Assembly (NCBI GenBank): GCA_022885665.1
Contig: JAGQDJ010000019.1
Coordinates: forward strand, 1,081,754 to 1,145,753
From: Triops longicaudatus
Taxonomy: Eukaryota; Arthropoda; Branchiopoda; Notostraca; Triopsidae
Length of the DNA: 64,000 nt
Direction of reading: 5' to 3'
Shown: positions 24,301 through 35,197 of the stretch, piece by piece
Position numbering within the stretch: position 1 is the stretch's first letter
Layout of the letters: each line of letters starts with the position of its first letter
The notes under the pieces: model-generated
Told to the model about the DNA's origin: nothing
Database searches by the model: none
Seen by the model: the letters and a program-made list of their open reading frames with translations, nothing else
Program-made: the position numbers and the translations under genes

Positions 24301-25843
24301 AAACTCAAGTTTCACATGTGCTCATGCACGTGTTTTAGATTGCAGTTCAATTTATTGACTTCGGCAATGTCGAAATCATAGCGTTGAATGACTTTCGAGA
24401 GATTCCGGCCTCCGAAACAGCGCTTCTCACTTTGCCTCCTCAGGTTCGTATCCAGTTTCAATTCGTGCATGAGCTGTCTTTATCACGTTTATTTTTATAA
24501 TCATGGATAAGTAATCTATGGATATAAATATTTCAGGCAAAGCTGGTTCGTTTAAGTGGAGTTCCCGATCCGACAAAATCTGATTTGGAATTCTCTCCAC
24601 TGGCCAAAGATTATCTTAGGCGACGTATTCCTGACGACAAGCAGATCTTTATACAAGTGATCACACCATCTTCTACTCCGGGAGGAGTTCCCTTGGTTGA
24701 ATTCTTGGAGACGACTGAACAGCATGAATGTGTCTCCATTAACGCTACTATGAAGCTCAGGGAAGATCTGTTCTGTAGGAAGTCTGGTCGCAGCACACCT
24801 GTGGGTTCCGCAGGAGACCGTCGTTCGTCTTCCGGTACACCCAACTTCATCTTACCCTGTCACATTTTGTAATGCCCTTTACCGTCTCTAACGGAATTTC
24901 CCTTATAGGTTCGCTGCGTAGTTCTACACCTCCTTCGTCCCTATCCCTTCCGCCGCGTGTTGGTTTGGATATGGGCGAATACGTCGACGTCCATGTCCTC
25001 CTTTCTGCAAATCCTGCAAGATTCTATGTAAAGAGACTTCTTTTTCTTCTTTTTGTTTAATCTAAACTTGATGTAATTTTTAGGTTCAGCGACTCGCGGA
25101 TCGCACGAAGCTCGAAAGTATGGTAAGCGCTATGCATGCAGTGTACCAACGTAAGACAAGTGTGGGAGTGAAACCTACTGCGGGATCATACATGGTAGCT
25201 TTCCATGACGGCAGTTACCATAGGTGAGCTAAAAATCGTTGTATTCTGTACTGGAATAAAAAATATTTTTAATTAAATTGCAGGGTAAAGATTCGCAATC
25301 TCGAAGCGATGCCGAAGTTCGCTTTGGTGGATTTCGTTGACGTCGGCAACGAAGGAGTTGTGAGCTATGATGATCTGTTTCCCTTGGAAGAACAGTTTGC
25401 ACAGCTACCACCCCAGGGCATCAAATGCAGCTTGGCAGGTATACTTCATACTGACCTGTTTTCCTTGCCATTGTCCTTTACTTGCCGAACGTGGTCACTT
25501 TCCATCTTACTGTATTTCAAGTCAATTAAAGACAACAAATTGGAAATATCGACACGTTAACATGATAAAACATGGCGACGTCCGATACGCAAAGAAATGC
25601 GTTGTTGGGCTAATTGGTTTATTCTGCACTTATTTGAGACAGTTTTGTTTTACAGGTGTTGAAGGCTTTGACTGGTCTTTCAATGATGTTATGACGTTCA
25701 AGGAGATGGTCGAAGGAAAAGATTTCTCTTCCAAACTGTGTAAAGCGGACGGTGATATCAACGAGATCTATTTAGTAGACGTAAGCGATTCTGAATTGGA
25801 TGTTTTTGTTCATGAAGAGATGGCCAAGCGTAAGTCGAAGTAA
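21308..25843 (+). CDS. TDRD7: Tudor domain-containing protein 7 (Tapas), LOTUS x2 + Tudor x3
   Basis: Germ-granule scaffold: LOTUS domains bind Vasa-type helicases and RNA, Tudor domains bind dimethyl-arginine of Piwi proteins. Fifteen exons: 21308-21422, 21487-21719, 21772-22245, 22327-22497, 22933-23097, 23150-23365, 23427-23675, 23730-23969, 24033-24284, 24339-24443, 24537-24834, 24909-25027, 25084-25223, 25284-25438, 25656-25843; 1039 codons. LOTUS 1 is at residues about 10-85 (YNQFHFRSLEEFLFSL), LOTUS 2 at about 320-390. Tudor cores are GEAYAVYMDSLWFRAII (about 470-530), FTNDGLYYRAVV with VQFIDFGNVE (about 680-730) and MVAFHDGSYHRV with VDFVDVGNEG (about 910-970). A Pro-rich linker (about 150-220) separates the LOTUS domains. 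Donor 21720 keeps the frame; the stronger-looking donor at 21736 does not. Confidence 0.9.
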
Positions 25844-26541
25844 ATTGACCATTGTTGTTGCTGGGCTGCTTCCTTGCGTTCCAATTATTTTCTATCTAAA
25901 ATATTAACCAAGACTTGATACCATTTTCCCTAGCGGATGTGTTGTTTAGGAATTGTAGCGATTTTGTTTTAGTGTCGTTACATTTACACTCTATGAAATG
26001 TAATTATATTAACGAAAAAGAAACACGAAACCATTTCTTCCCTTCGCAAAATTCCTTATATTTCAGAATTATAAAGAAAACAAAATACAACGGTTCGTTC
26101 CTTGGCAATTGTCATGCTCAAGTCCTTTTCTCTGCTCTTACACGTTTCGGTTTTTTACTTTTGCAATTTTCCAAGTTTTTGTGTTTTTCTTTTTTTCCTT
26201 CCTTGTGGAGGTATGGTACTGTTATGGGGCTTTTTCTCCCCCTTGTTTAATAACAAGGGATGTCTATATTTTTTTGGTCTCTTTTTTTTCCTCTGTTTCT
26301 GTTTTCGTAGCTTTTTCTTCCCATGTATATGGGAATACTTATTTTTTTGTGTGTGTGTGTGTATCACTTTCGTCTAATCAACAGTTTGTTTCAGAACTTC
26401 AAAAACGAGACAAACTAATTGCATGGAATCGATATTAACCCGCAACCCAAAAGAACACGAGGATAAGAAAGTCACAGGAAAGTTGTTGTAAAACTTGGGG
26501 GTGAAGAAGACAGCGCTTTGTTTTTTTCTCTCAAATCTCGT
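25844..26541. other. Convergent 3' region, TDRD7 / PABP copy A
   Basis: T-rich 3' UTR sequence of TDRD7 and the trailer of PABP copy A. Includes a short (TG)n run near 26348-26362. The hydrophobic open frames here come from T-rich composition and are not genes. Confidence 0.6.
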
Positions 26542-28989
26542 TTACTCTTTTTTCGGTCCCGTTTGCTGGGCTTGATGAGCTTGCAAAACAGCAACGGCTT
26601 CGTCGACCTTGGCTTTCAACGCTTCCTGGTGTTCCAACATGTGCAACAGTTCAGAGTTATCTATCTCCAACAACATACCCGTAATCTTGCCAGCGAGATC
26701 GGGATACATTCGTTGAATAAGCGGGAAGAGGCGTTCTCCCAGCATCTGTTTCTGCTCTTGGGGAGGAGCAGCCGCTAGCATGGAGGCAGTCAAAGGTTCC
26801 TGGCCCTGGACGAGCACCGCGGCAGTTTGGCTCGGTGCAGCCACTGGAGCAGGCGCGTTGACAATGCCTGCTGGCACATCCATAGGTGGATTACGGATGG
26901 TAGGCGTGTACTTAAAACTGCCTTGTGCTTGGGACATGACTTGGGAAGGAACTCCTACTGGGCGGCCCATGCCTTGCGGATGACCGGCTAGGTTGGCACC
27001 TGGGAAGTTCCTCATGCCGCTACCCATGGGCGTTCTTATGGCCATGGTGGGCGCGTGGCCTCGGGCAGCGGCTCCACGGTAGGCATTCTGAACTGAGAAC
27101 CCGGACGCAGGGTGCCCGTGGGCGTTGTTGGCCATGTGGGGGTGAGCCCAGCGAGGATTGGAACGCATTTGGCCCATGTTATTAGCTCCGTAGAAGCGTT
27201 GAGGTTGCGGCATGGCAGGCATGAAGAAACCGGGGTTGCCGGCACTGAACATCTGACCCATTTGTTGCATACGCATACCGGCCATGCGTTGCATGTATTG
27301 CGAGGCGAGTTGAGCCTTGCGGTCCTCTTTACGCTGGGCCAAAGCAACGTACAAAGGTTTGGAGACAAGAATGCGACCGTTCATTTCCGTCACGGCTTTG
27401 GTGGCTTCTTCGGGCGAAGAGAAGCAGACGAAGCCAAAGCCTTTGGAACGACCGCCTTCGCTCATGACTTTAGCGGATGTGATGGTTCCGTAGGGCGTGA
27501 ACTCCTTACGCAGGCGTTCATCGTCGATTGTATCGTCCAAATTCTTCACGTAGAGGTTAACGCCTTGGTAACGATTGAGTCGTTCGATCTTCAACTGCTC
27601 AAACTTGCGACGCAACTCGTTCTGACGTTCGGCACGTTTCTGGGCACGGCCAACGAAGAGCATCTACGCAAACAGAGACAATGGTAAGTAAATGCGTTTA
27701 ATGTGCAATGTAACATAGATGAAATTCCATTATATGATGTAAGAAAAATTTGCTAAGCTTCTTTATATGGTAATGACGCCATACATCGCAATAGTTTGCG
27801 AAATCTCAGTATTTTGGGGAAAAGATCAAGTAACAAGGAATTATATAAGATTGGTTCACATTAAAGGATACTATCGGGTAGCAGAGGCTATCGATCACCA
27901 AGCATCGATGAAAGAGGTTAATTAACTTCACGCAATGTTATGAAATTATTTGAAGTAAAAGAAACTGTTCATTACAGTACTAAAATTGTCGTGTTTTCTT
28001 GACTTGACACCGCTAAGCTCTGAAAGGTAACTTAATGGCTCTAATGCAAGAACTTTGCTTTGCGCTACTAATTTGGGCGAGTACGCATGATGCATGACAC
28101 ACCATAAATTTAGCAGCAAGGGTCATCATATATATTTACTAAAGAGATTTACTAAAGAGGCTAGTAATGTGTAATATACCTTTCCATTCAACTCCAAACC
28201 ATTGAGCTCGTTACAAGCCACTTCGGCTTGTTCCGGATCTTCGAAGCTGACGAAACCAAAACCCCTGGATTTCCCTTCATCCGAAAACATGATCTTGGCC
28301 GAGGTTATTTTACCATACTTCTCGAACATTTCCAACAGTTTAGCGTCATCAAGATCGTCGGCGAAATTCTTGATATAAACGTTGGTGAACCGCTTGGCCT
28401 TTTCGCCCATTTCACGCTCACGATCCTTACGTGGCACGAAACGCCCGACAAAAACTTTCTTGCCATTGAGCAACATGCCGTTGACCTTGCTAATGGCGTT
28501 ATTTGCCGCTTCGTCAGTTTCGAAATGCACGAAGCCGTAACCTTTAGAATTGCCTTGTTCGTCCTGGGCAACTTTGCAGCTGAGAATATTGCCGAAGGCC
28601 GAGAACGTGTCGTAAATGGCCTTGTTGTCGATGGATTTGTCCAAGTTCTTAATGAAAATGTTGCCCTGGCCAGAACGGCGCAACGAAGGATCCCGTTGCG
28701 ACCACATGATGCGTATCGGACGGCCACGGACGACGTCGAAATTCATGGTATCCAGGGCACGCTCGGCATCAGCTGGCTGCTGGAAGTTGACGTAAGCATA
28801 ACCCAAGGAACGACGGGTAATCATATCGCGGCAAACGCGGATCGACAAGACGGGACCAACCGCAGAGAATTTTTCAAAAAGCATAGCTTCGGTCACATCC
28901 GGGTTCAGATCACCGACGTAAAGCGAAGCCATGGGGTAACTTTGCTGCTGCTGTTGTTGGGGCTGTTGCTGAGGCGGTTGAGGATGCAT
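26542..28989 (-). CDS. PABPC1: Cytoplasmic polyadenylate-binding protein, copy A
   Basis: Binds mRNA poly(A) tails, bridges to eIF4G and controls translation and decay. Two exons, 28180-28989 and 26542-27663, 643 codons, one 516 bp intron. Four RRMs at residues about 22-98, 110-186, 203-278 and 300-380 (YVGDL/GYAYVNF, FIKNL/GYGFVHF, YIKNF/GFGFVSF, YVKNL/GFGFVCF), a Pro/Met/Gly/Ala-rich linker, and a C-terminal MLLE/PABC domain (ERLFPLIQRMYPDLAGKITG, MLLEIDNSELLHML). The N-terminus carries a Pro/Gln tract (QQQPQQQQQQ) before SYPMASLYVGDL, absent from copy B. It faces copy B head to head, and the two differ in RRM3, linker and intron number, so this is an old duplication. Confidence 0.95.
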
Positions 28990-30337
28990 CTTGCGTTTCT
29001 TCTATTTGTTGTTTAACCTTGGCTTATGTAAAAATCTATGAAAAAATCTACAATTAAATACAGCATTGATTACAGAAAAAAGTCTGATGTTTCCGTAAGC
29101 CTGCGCCGTCATGCATACACGCGCTTTTTCTAACGCCATTTTGTGTTACGTCTCGCCGTATGGGAACTTGGCATCACAGTCGCACACAATATGGCGGAAG
29201 CGATAAGCTCTAACGCAGTAGTATAAAAATGCAGACTTACCAAAAGGTTGAACGAACATGAAGTTGTCTTTTTTGTTGTATTTTTTTAATTTTACGATTT
29301 TTTTGGGGTTTTATATTTTATGTTTTTTTGTAATTTTTCACGGGTTCACTACAGAAAGGAAAAGGTGTGTGGTGCACAAGGCTCCACACACAGCGGCTCT
29401 GTAAGGGGAAGAGACCGTCTCTGGCTTTGCCGCCTTGGTTTATATAACCTTCGTTTGTACTGCTCCGCTGCCTCAGGGCCCTACAACCTAGAATACTATC
29501 CTAGAAAACCTTTTCAGCATTACGAAATTCCTTCTAAAGTAAAACAGATGTTACAATCGACTTATTGTTTCTCTTATTCGTACAAAGCCATCTAAGAACG
29601 TAACGCAAATACGCTCAACACTCATAATTTAATGAGGAAATTTGCTATAGATTTGCACAAAGGATATTTTTTAAAACTTTCAGAAAAGGGTACGACAAGA
29701 AAAGAAAACCAGTTTCTGAGTAAAAGTCTGTATTAGCTTTCTTTTTTTTTCGCCCGTAAGCCCGATACTTTCACAAAGAAGTAGGGCAAGTCGTTCTCTA
29801 CCCAACCCCTGCCCAAAATAACCGTTTATCCCAGGCTTGATCGCCATTGAGCAATATGCCGTGACATGCATGCATGGGAATAATTGTCTAATAGTTTTTG
29901 TTATCCTTCTTTACATTCTTCAAATCCTTTTCGTACCAAGTTTCGTTTCCCCGAGGCCGCTTGCGCAGTCTTCATAACGAAATTCGCCACTGTTGCCATC
30001 TGGTGACCCACTCCTTTAGCGAATGAGGGTTACCACACTCCTTGCATTCACTTCTCCATGGTCGTTGGGTTTGGGGTGATATCGTAAAAGTAAAAAACCC
30101 AAAAAAATCGTAATTTATCTTTATAAAAAAAGGTAAGTCGTTTTCATTTTGATACTGTTATTTCATTACCTACAATTTTTGCAGGTATTGACATGGGAAA
30201 AAGGGGATTTGGTGCTAGTTAAATGTCCCCTTGTTGAGTTGCACGCTTTCCTTAGGTTTTAGTGAAGCTGTCATGACGACGCTTTGTCAAAGTAGGTACA
30301 CTGGCTAATAGTTTTTGTTTTCTCATCTAGTAAAAAA
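28990..30337. other. Shared 5' region between the two PABP genes
   Basis: About 1.35 kb between divergent PABP start codons. A 5' UTR intron of copy B probably runs from about 30132 (AAG/gtaagt-like donor) to the acceptor ending at 30330, eight bases before its ATG. No other gene seen. Confidence 0.55.
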
Positions 30338-32879
30338 ATGAACACAACCACGAATAATTACCCAGTGGCGTCCCTGTACGTCGGTGACTTGCATCCTGAC
30401 GTCACGGAAGCTATGCTGTTTGAGAAGTTCTCGACTGCTGGTCCTGTACTTTCCATTCGCGTTTGTCGTGACATGATCACTCGCCGTTCCTTGGGTTATG
30501 CCTACGTCAATTTTCAACAGCCAGCTGATGCTGAACGGGCTCTTGACACCATGAATTTTGACGTGGTCCGTGGTCGGCCCATCCGTCTTATGTGGTCGCA
30601 AAGAGATCCATCTTTGCGCCGATCTGGTTTGGGCAACATTTTTATCAAGAACCTAGACAAGTCGATTGACAATAAAGCTATCTATGACACATTCTCGGCC
30701 TTTGGTAACATCTTGAGCTGCAAAGTTGCCCAGGATGAGCAGGGCAATTCTAGAGGCTATGGCTTTGTGCATTTTGAAACGGACGAAGCTGCCAATGACG
30801 CTATTACCAAGGTTAATGGAATGTTGTTGAACGGCAAGAAAGTTTTCGTTGGACGCTTTATTCCTCGTAAGGACCGCGAGCGTGAATTGGGAGAAAAAGC
30901 CAAACATTTTACCAACGTTTACGTAAAGAATTTCGGAGAAGAATTAGACGATGAGAAAATTTACGAATTGTTCTCCCCCTTTGGCAAGATCACGTCTCAC
31001 AAGGTAAGACACTTTTTCGCAAAAAAAAAAGATGTTACGGTTTTCAAAAATATCTTTACTCCCGCATTACAGGTTATGACTTCAGAAGACGGCAAGTCTC
31101 GTGGTTTTGGATTTGTTTGCTTTGAAGAGGCTGAAAGTGCGGAAAAGGCCGTTGAAGAGATGAACAACAAGGACATCAATGGCCGTGTATGTATTTTTCT
31201 CTGAGAATTAACTTCTGACTTGATTCGTATAGTCGTATGTTTTTCTAATTAAACAAAAATTAATTCTTAAACGTTATTGCTTACAAATTACCAATGTTAG
31301 CAGAAGCTGGCTCTTAACAAATTTAATTGAACAAAAATATGAATTCTCTTCTTTTTTTAAAGTTTTCTATTGTTTAATTTAACCACTAATGTATTTTAAG
31401 CTACAAGGGTTAATAAGCCCGATACCACCTTAAAAGTAAATTTTTCACTCTTTTTATCATTCGTTGACTCTTATATCTATTATTTTGTAACCTTATGTGC
31501 ATTAATCTTACATTCGTTATGTTTAATTTGGGACTTTTAATGTGTATTTTGAATGTTAGACTGAAAAAAAAATTTATTAGTTACAGATTCTATATAAGCC
31601 ACTAATTTTGTTCTCGTATTATAGGTGTTGTTCGTTGGCCGTGCCCAGAAACGTGCCGAACGTCAGAATGACATGCGCCGAAAGTTTGAGCAGCTGAAAT
31701 TGGAACGGTTGAACCGTTACCAAGGAGTCAACTTGTACGTCAAGAATTTGGATGACACCATTGACGACGAACGCCTTCGCAAGGAATTTGCCCCGTACGG
31801 TACCATCACTTCTGCTAAAGTCATGATGGATGGTGGACGTTCCAAGGGATTCGGCTTCGTCTGCTTTTCTTCCCCTGAAGAAGCCACTAAAGCCGTGACC
31901 GAGATGAACGGAAGAATTTTGGTCTCTAAGCCTTTATACGTTGCCTTGGCTCAACGCAAAGAAGATCGCAAAGCCCAACTAGCGTCCCAGTATATCCAGC
32001 GTATGGCTGGTATGCGCATGCAGCAAATGGGTCAGATGTTTGGAGCTGGCGGACCTGGATTCTTCATGCCAGCGATGCCTCAACCGCAGCGCTTCTATGC
32101 CTCCAATCCCATGGCTCCCTTCAGAACTGCACCCAGATGGGCCACCCAACCTCAAATTCGTCCCGGAAATCAAAATCAACCAGCTGGTGAGGCAATTTGA
32201 AACTTAAATAATTATGATGAGTCATTTCCTTTTTGTGGGTTCGCAATTGACATGTATGAATTTTCTTATTTCAGGTTTCCCAGCAGGTATGAATGCTTAC
32301 CGTCCGGTCGTGCCCAATAGGCCGCCCAATGCGCAACAGTCTGTCATGCGAGCAATGCCGACCACCAGGGCCATTACTGGCGTGAACGCCACCTTCGTTG
32401 CTCATCCTCAACAACTGGGTCGTCCCGTGGGTGGACCAGCCGCTGCTATGCAACAAGCTCAACCAGGTGCTCCTGTCCGTGGACCAGCTGCGGCTGCTGC
32501 TGGTTTCAAGTACACTACTGCTATGCGTAACCCGCCTACCGTGGGTGTACCCGGTGTCGGAGGCATTGGAATGCCTGTGGGTGGTGCTCCTGCTGGTGCA
32601 GTTTTGGTACAAGGCCAGGAGCCACTTACTGCTTCCATGTTGGCAGCTGCTCCTCCCCAAGAACAAAAGCAGATGTTGGGAGAACGCCTCTTTCCACTTA
32701 TCCAACGCATGTACCCTGAGCTCGCTGGCAAGATTACTGGTATGCTGTTGGAGATTGATAACTCCGAGCTTTTACACATGCTGGAGCACCACGAAGCTCT
32801 CAAGGCTAAAGTGGACGAAGCCGTTGCTGTTTTGCAAGCTCACCAAGCGAAACAGAGTGTCCAAGCTAAGGATGACTAA
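30338..32879 (+). CDS. PABPC1: Cytoplasmic polyadenylate-binding protein, copy B
   Basis: Same role as copy A. Four exons: 30338-31003, 31073-31186, 31625-32186, 32275-32879; 648 codons, phases closing. It begins MNTTTNNYPVASLYVGDL without the Gln tract. All four RRMs and the MLLE domain (ERLFPLIQRMYPELAGKITG) are intact. RRM1, RRM2 and RRM4 are almost identical in protein to copy A, whereas RRM3 differs clearly (GEELDDEKIYELFSPFGKIT against ADDLDDAKLLEMFEKYGKIT), as does the linker, which here is Pro/Ala/Val/Gly-rich. Synonymous sites differ widely between copies. Copy B keeps two introns that copy A lacks, which suggests it resembles the ancestral gene more or that copy A lost them. Confidence 0.95.
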
Positions 32880-35197
32880 ACCGCGTGTTTTGGTGAAGTA
32901 CGGTTACTAGGATTCGGAAGTTCTCAACACTGGGTAAATAAAAATGATGAAAAACAAAACAAAAAAAGAGCAAAATTTCTATAAACAAAAAAAAATAACG
33001 TAACGTTAAACAGCAAACGTGTACTAGTTTATTTTTTTCCTTGTTCCACGCATAAAAACTACCTTTCTTTTGTGTATGTTTTTTGTTTGGGACTCTTTTC
33101 CCCATTATGGGACTGGGTGACGTCCTTCCGTTTCCTGGAAACTTGTATCTGGCTGCGTTAAACTAAATACAGCGGGATAAAGGAAACGTCAATTTTATTG
33201 TTGTCTAATAGTGCCGCATAACCTTATATTATTTATGTGGTAGGTTTTATTGGGTAAGTTTTAGCACCGCAAGATTGCTGCCGCTATTAACGTCTACGTT
33301 CCCCCCGCGTAAAGCTAGGATTTTTCCATTATTATTTTTTTTCTTAGCTCTGCGAAAGGGAGCGTACTTTAATGGTGCCATCACGGGTGTGGGTGGGCGT
33401 TGTAGGCCAATGATGACGCTCAGTGTTATAATAGGGAAAATAGGTAAAATTGACTGCGGAAGCAGGGTTTGGGGTCCAAAAATGGCAAATTTCAGATGAT
33501 TTCATTAAAGTTCGCTACCAAAAGTAGGCCTCTACTAGAGGTAAACGATTTTTTTTTTTTCAAAAAACGTACTGAAAAGTAGGGATTTCCGGGAAATTCC
33601 TTGTTTTCTATTGGTTATATGTAGCCTTAGGTGGTGACAATGACATGTCTAGTTTGTGGCTCTGGAAAGCCGTCTCATGGGGTATTTTCCATTTGACTCA
33701 ATGATAAACAAAGGGAAAATACCCTTCGGAAATTGAGAAAAATGAGAGCTCCGCCCTTCATCTCTTGCCAGCTCCTCTCTGTCCACATGGTTTCCCATGC
33801 TAGCGCAGTTTTCTGAACCGCCTCGAATTCCAGGTTTGAAAGAATCGAATACAGGAGATAGGAGCGGTGTCAAGCGGAAACTCGACTCGGGCAATGGAAG
33901 GATTTGTGCCATGCATTGATTCCCAATAATATTAAATAAAAGTCCGGGCTAAAGGTAACACGAACCTACGACCATTTGGAATGATAACTGCTTCAAACCG
34001 TTCAGGTAATTAACTCCTTGTGTTCAAGAATCACACTATGATATCTAAATTAATAAGGCCGTTAAGATCATAATATGTGACCCGCATAATGCTTTCCAAA
34101 AGGCAAGATTTGATGTCATCATATCTTGCGTTACGATTTTTTTTACAGAAGAAAAGTGCTTGTAATAAAATTTCCAGCAAATTAGTCGCGCTTGACAGCG
34201 ACAAATCCACGGTAATAATTTTATTTCTGCCAATAAAAGTTTGTTGTACTGGAACAATTATTATCGTACTTGTTAATTTTATTGGAATTACAAAGATTAT
34301 GGTAATTCTGACGTAACCTAATTAACCGACATGTCTGCAATTTGGAAATTAACGAATGTAAAATGTCAGTCTCGACGAGAGGATTCGAAATCTGTAAGAA
34401 TTATTGCGCTAGCCCTTCAAATAAGCGAGAAAACTGAGCTTGAATATGAAATTACGCCCTGAGGGCGTCTCAGGAGCCAAAAAGTTTGAAATCCCATAAA
34501 GGATAACATGGGAAAAAGTGCGATGCACGATGCCAGGCATCATGCTTTCCGAGGTCTCATTCACCCTTTCCTATTAGCTCTCCTGCTTCCCGTGCTGTTT
34601 CCAGTGGTATTATTGGTAATCCTATTTTATTTGAAGATACCAGGACCCTTAGGAAGCAGGACAGGGAAGTTGATACTTTTTTCCCCAGAAACAACAAACT
34701 TCAATCATGTGCACTCGAACCCATTTCCTCACGATCATGACTTAGACTGCTTTGCTAAAGCGCTTTGCATTCGTCACGTTATTTGAAGTATAAATCTTAC
34801 TTATGGTATGTTGATCGCTCACTTGCCATTTATGAAGACTAGAGCTGTTTATTTATTATTAAAAAAAAAAAAACACGCCCCCCCCCGAAAAAATTCTTGG
34901 CTGTGCCCCTGGTATTCACAAAGTCTTTTCATTACAATGATATCCCACAGTGTACGGGGGATCTCCTAGATCTCGCCCGGATTTTGACCCCCAAAAATCT
35001 TTTATTGTTACTTACGTGCTTAAGCTTAGTCTCACCAGGTAGTCCAATTATCGTCTTTGATTGCCTCTGTTGATTATACCAATATATCGAATGGCAAAAT
35101 CATGTATTTTCGAAACAATACAACAAACTCCACAAAGGCACTTAAGGCCATATTATATAGCAGATAATTCTTATTCACAGCATCTGCAGTCACGCGA
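32880..35197. other. Intergenic region, PABP copy B 3' / UBF 3'
   Basis: About 2.3 kb of convergent 3' sequence. Contains poly(A) then poly(C) (about 34861-34887) and short T runs that may be old retroposon tails. No coding exon, tRNA or snoRNA could be supported. Confidence 0.5.

Noticed and set aside
26102..26438. Highly hydrophobic Phe-rich open frames on the plus strand
   Set aside because: They arise from a T-rich 3' region between TDRD7 and PABP copy A. There is no family resemblance or supporting splice site.
34508..34786. 92-codon plus-strand frame with a hydrophobic segment
   Set aside because: No start context, no splice partners, no recognisable motif; it lies in convergent intergenic DNA.
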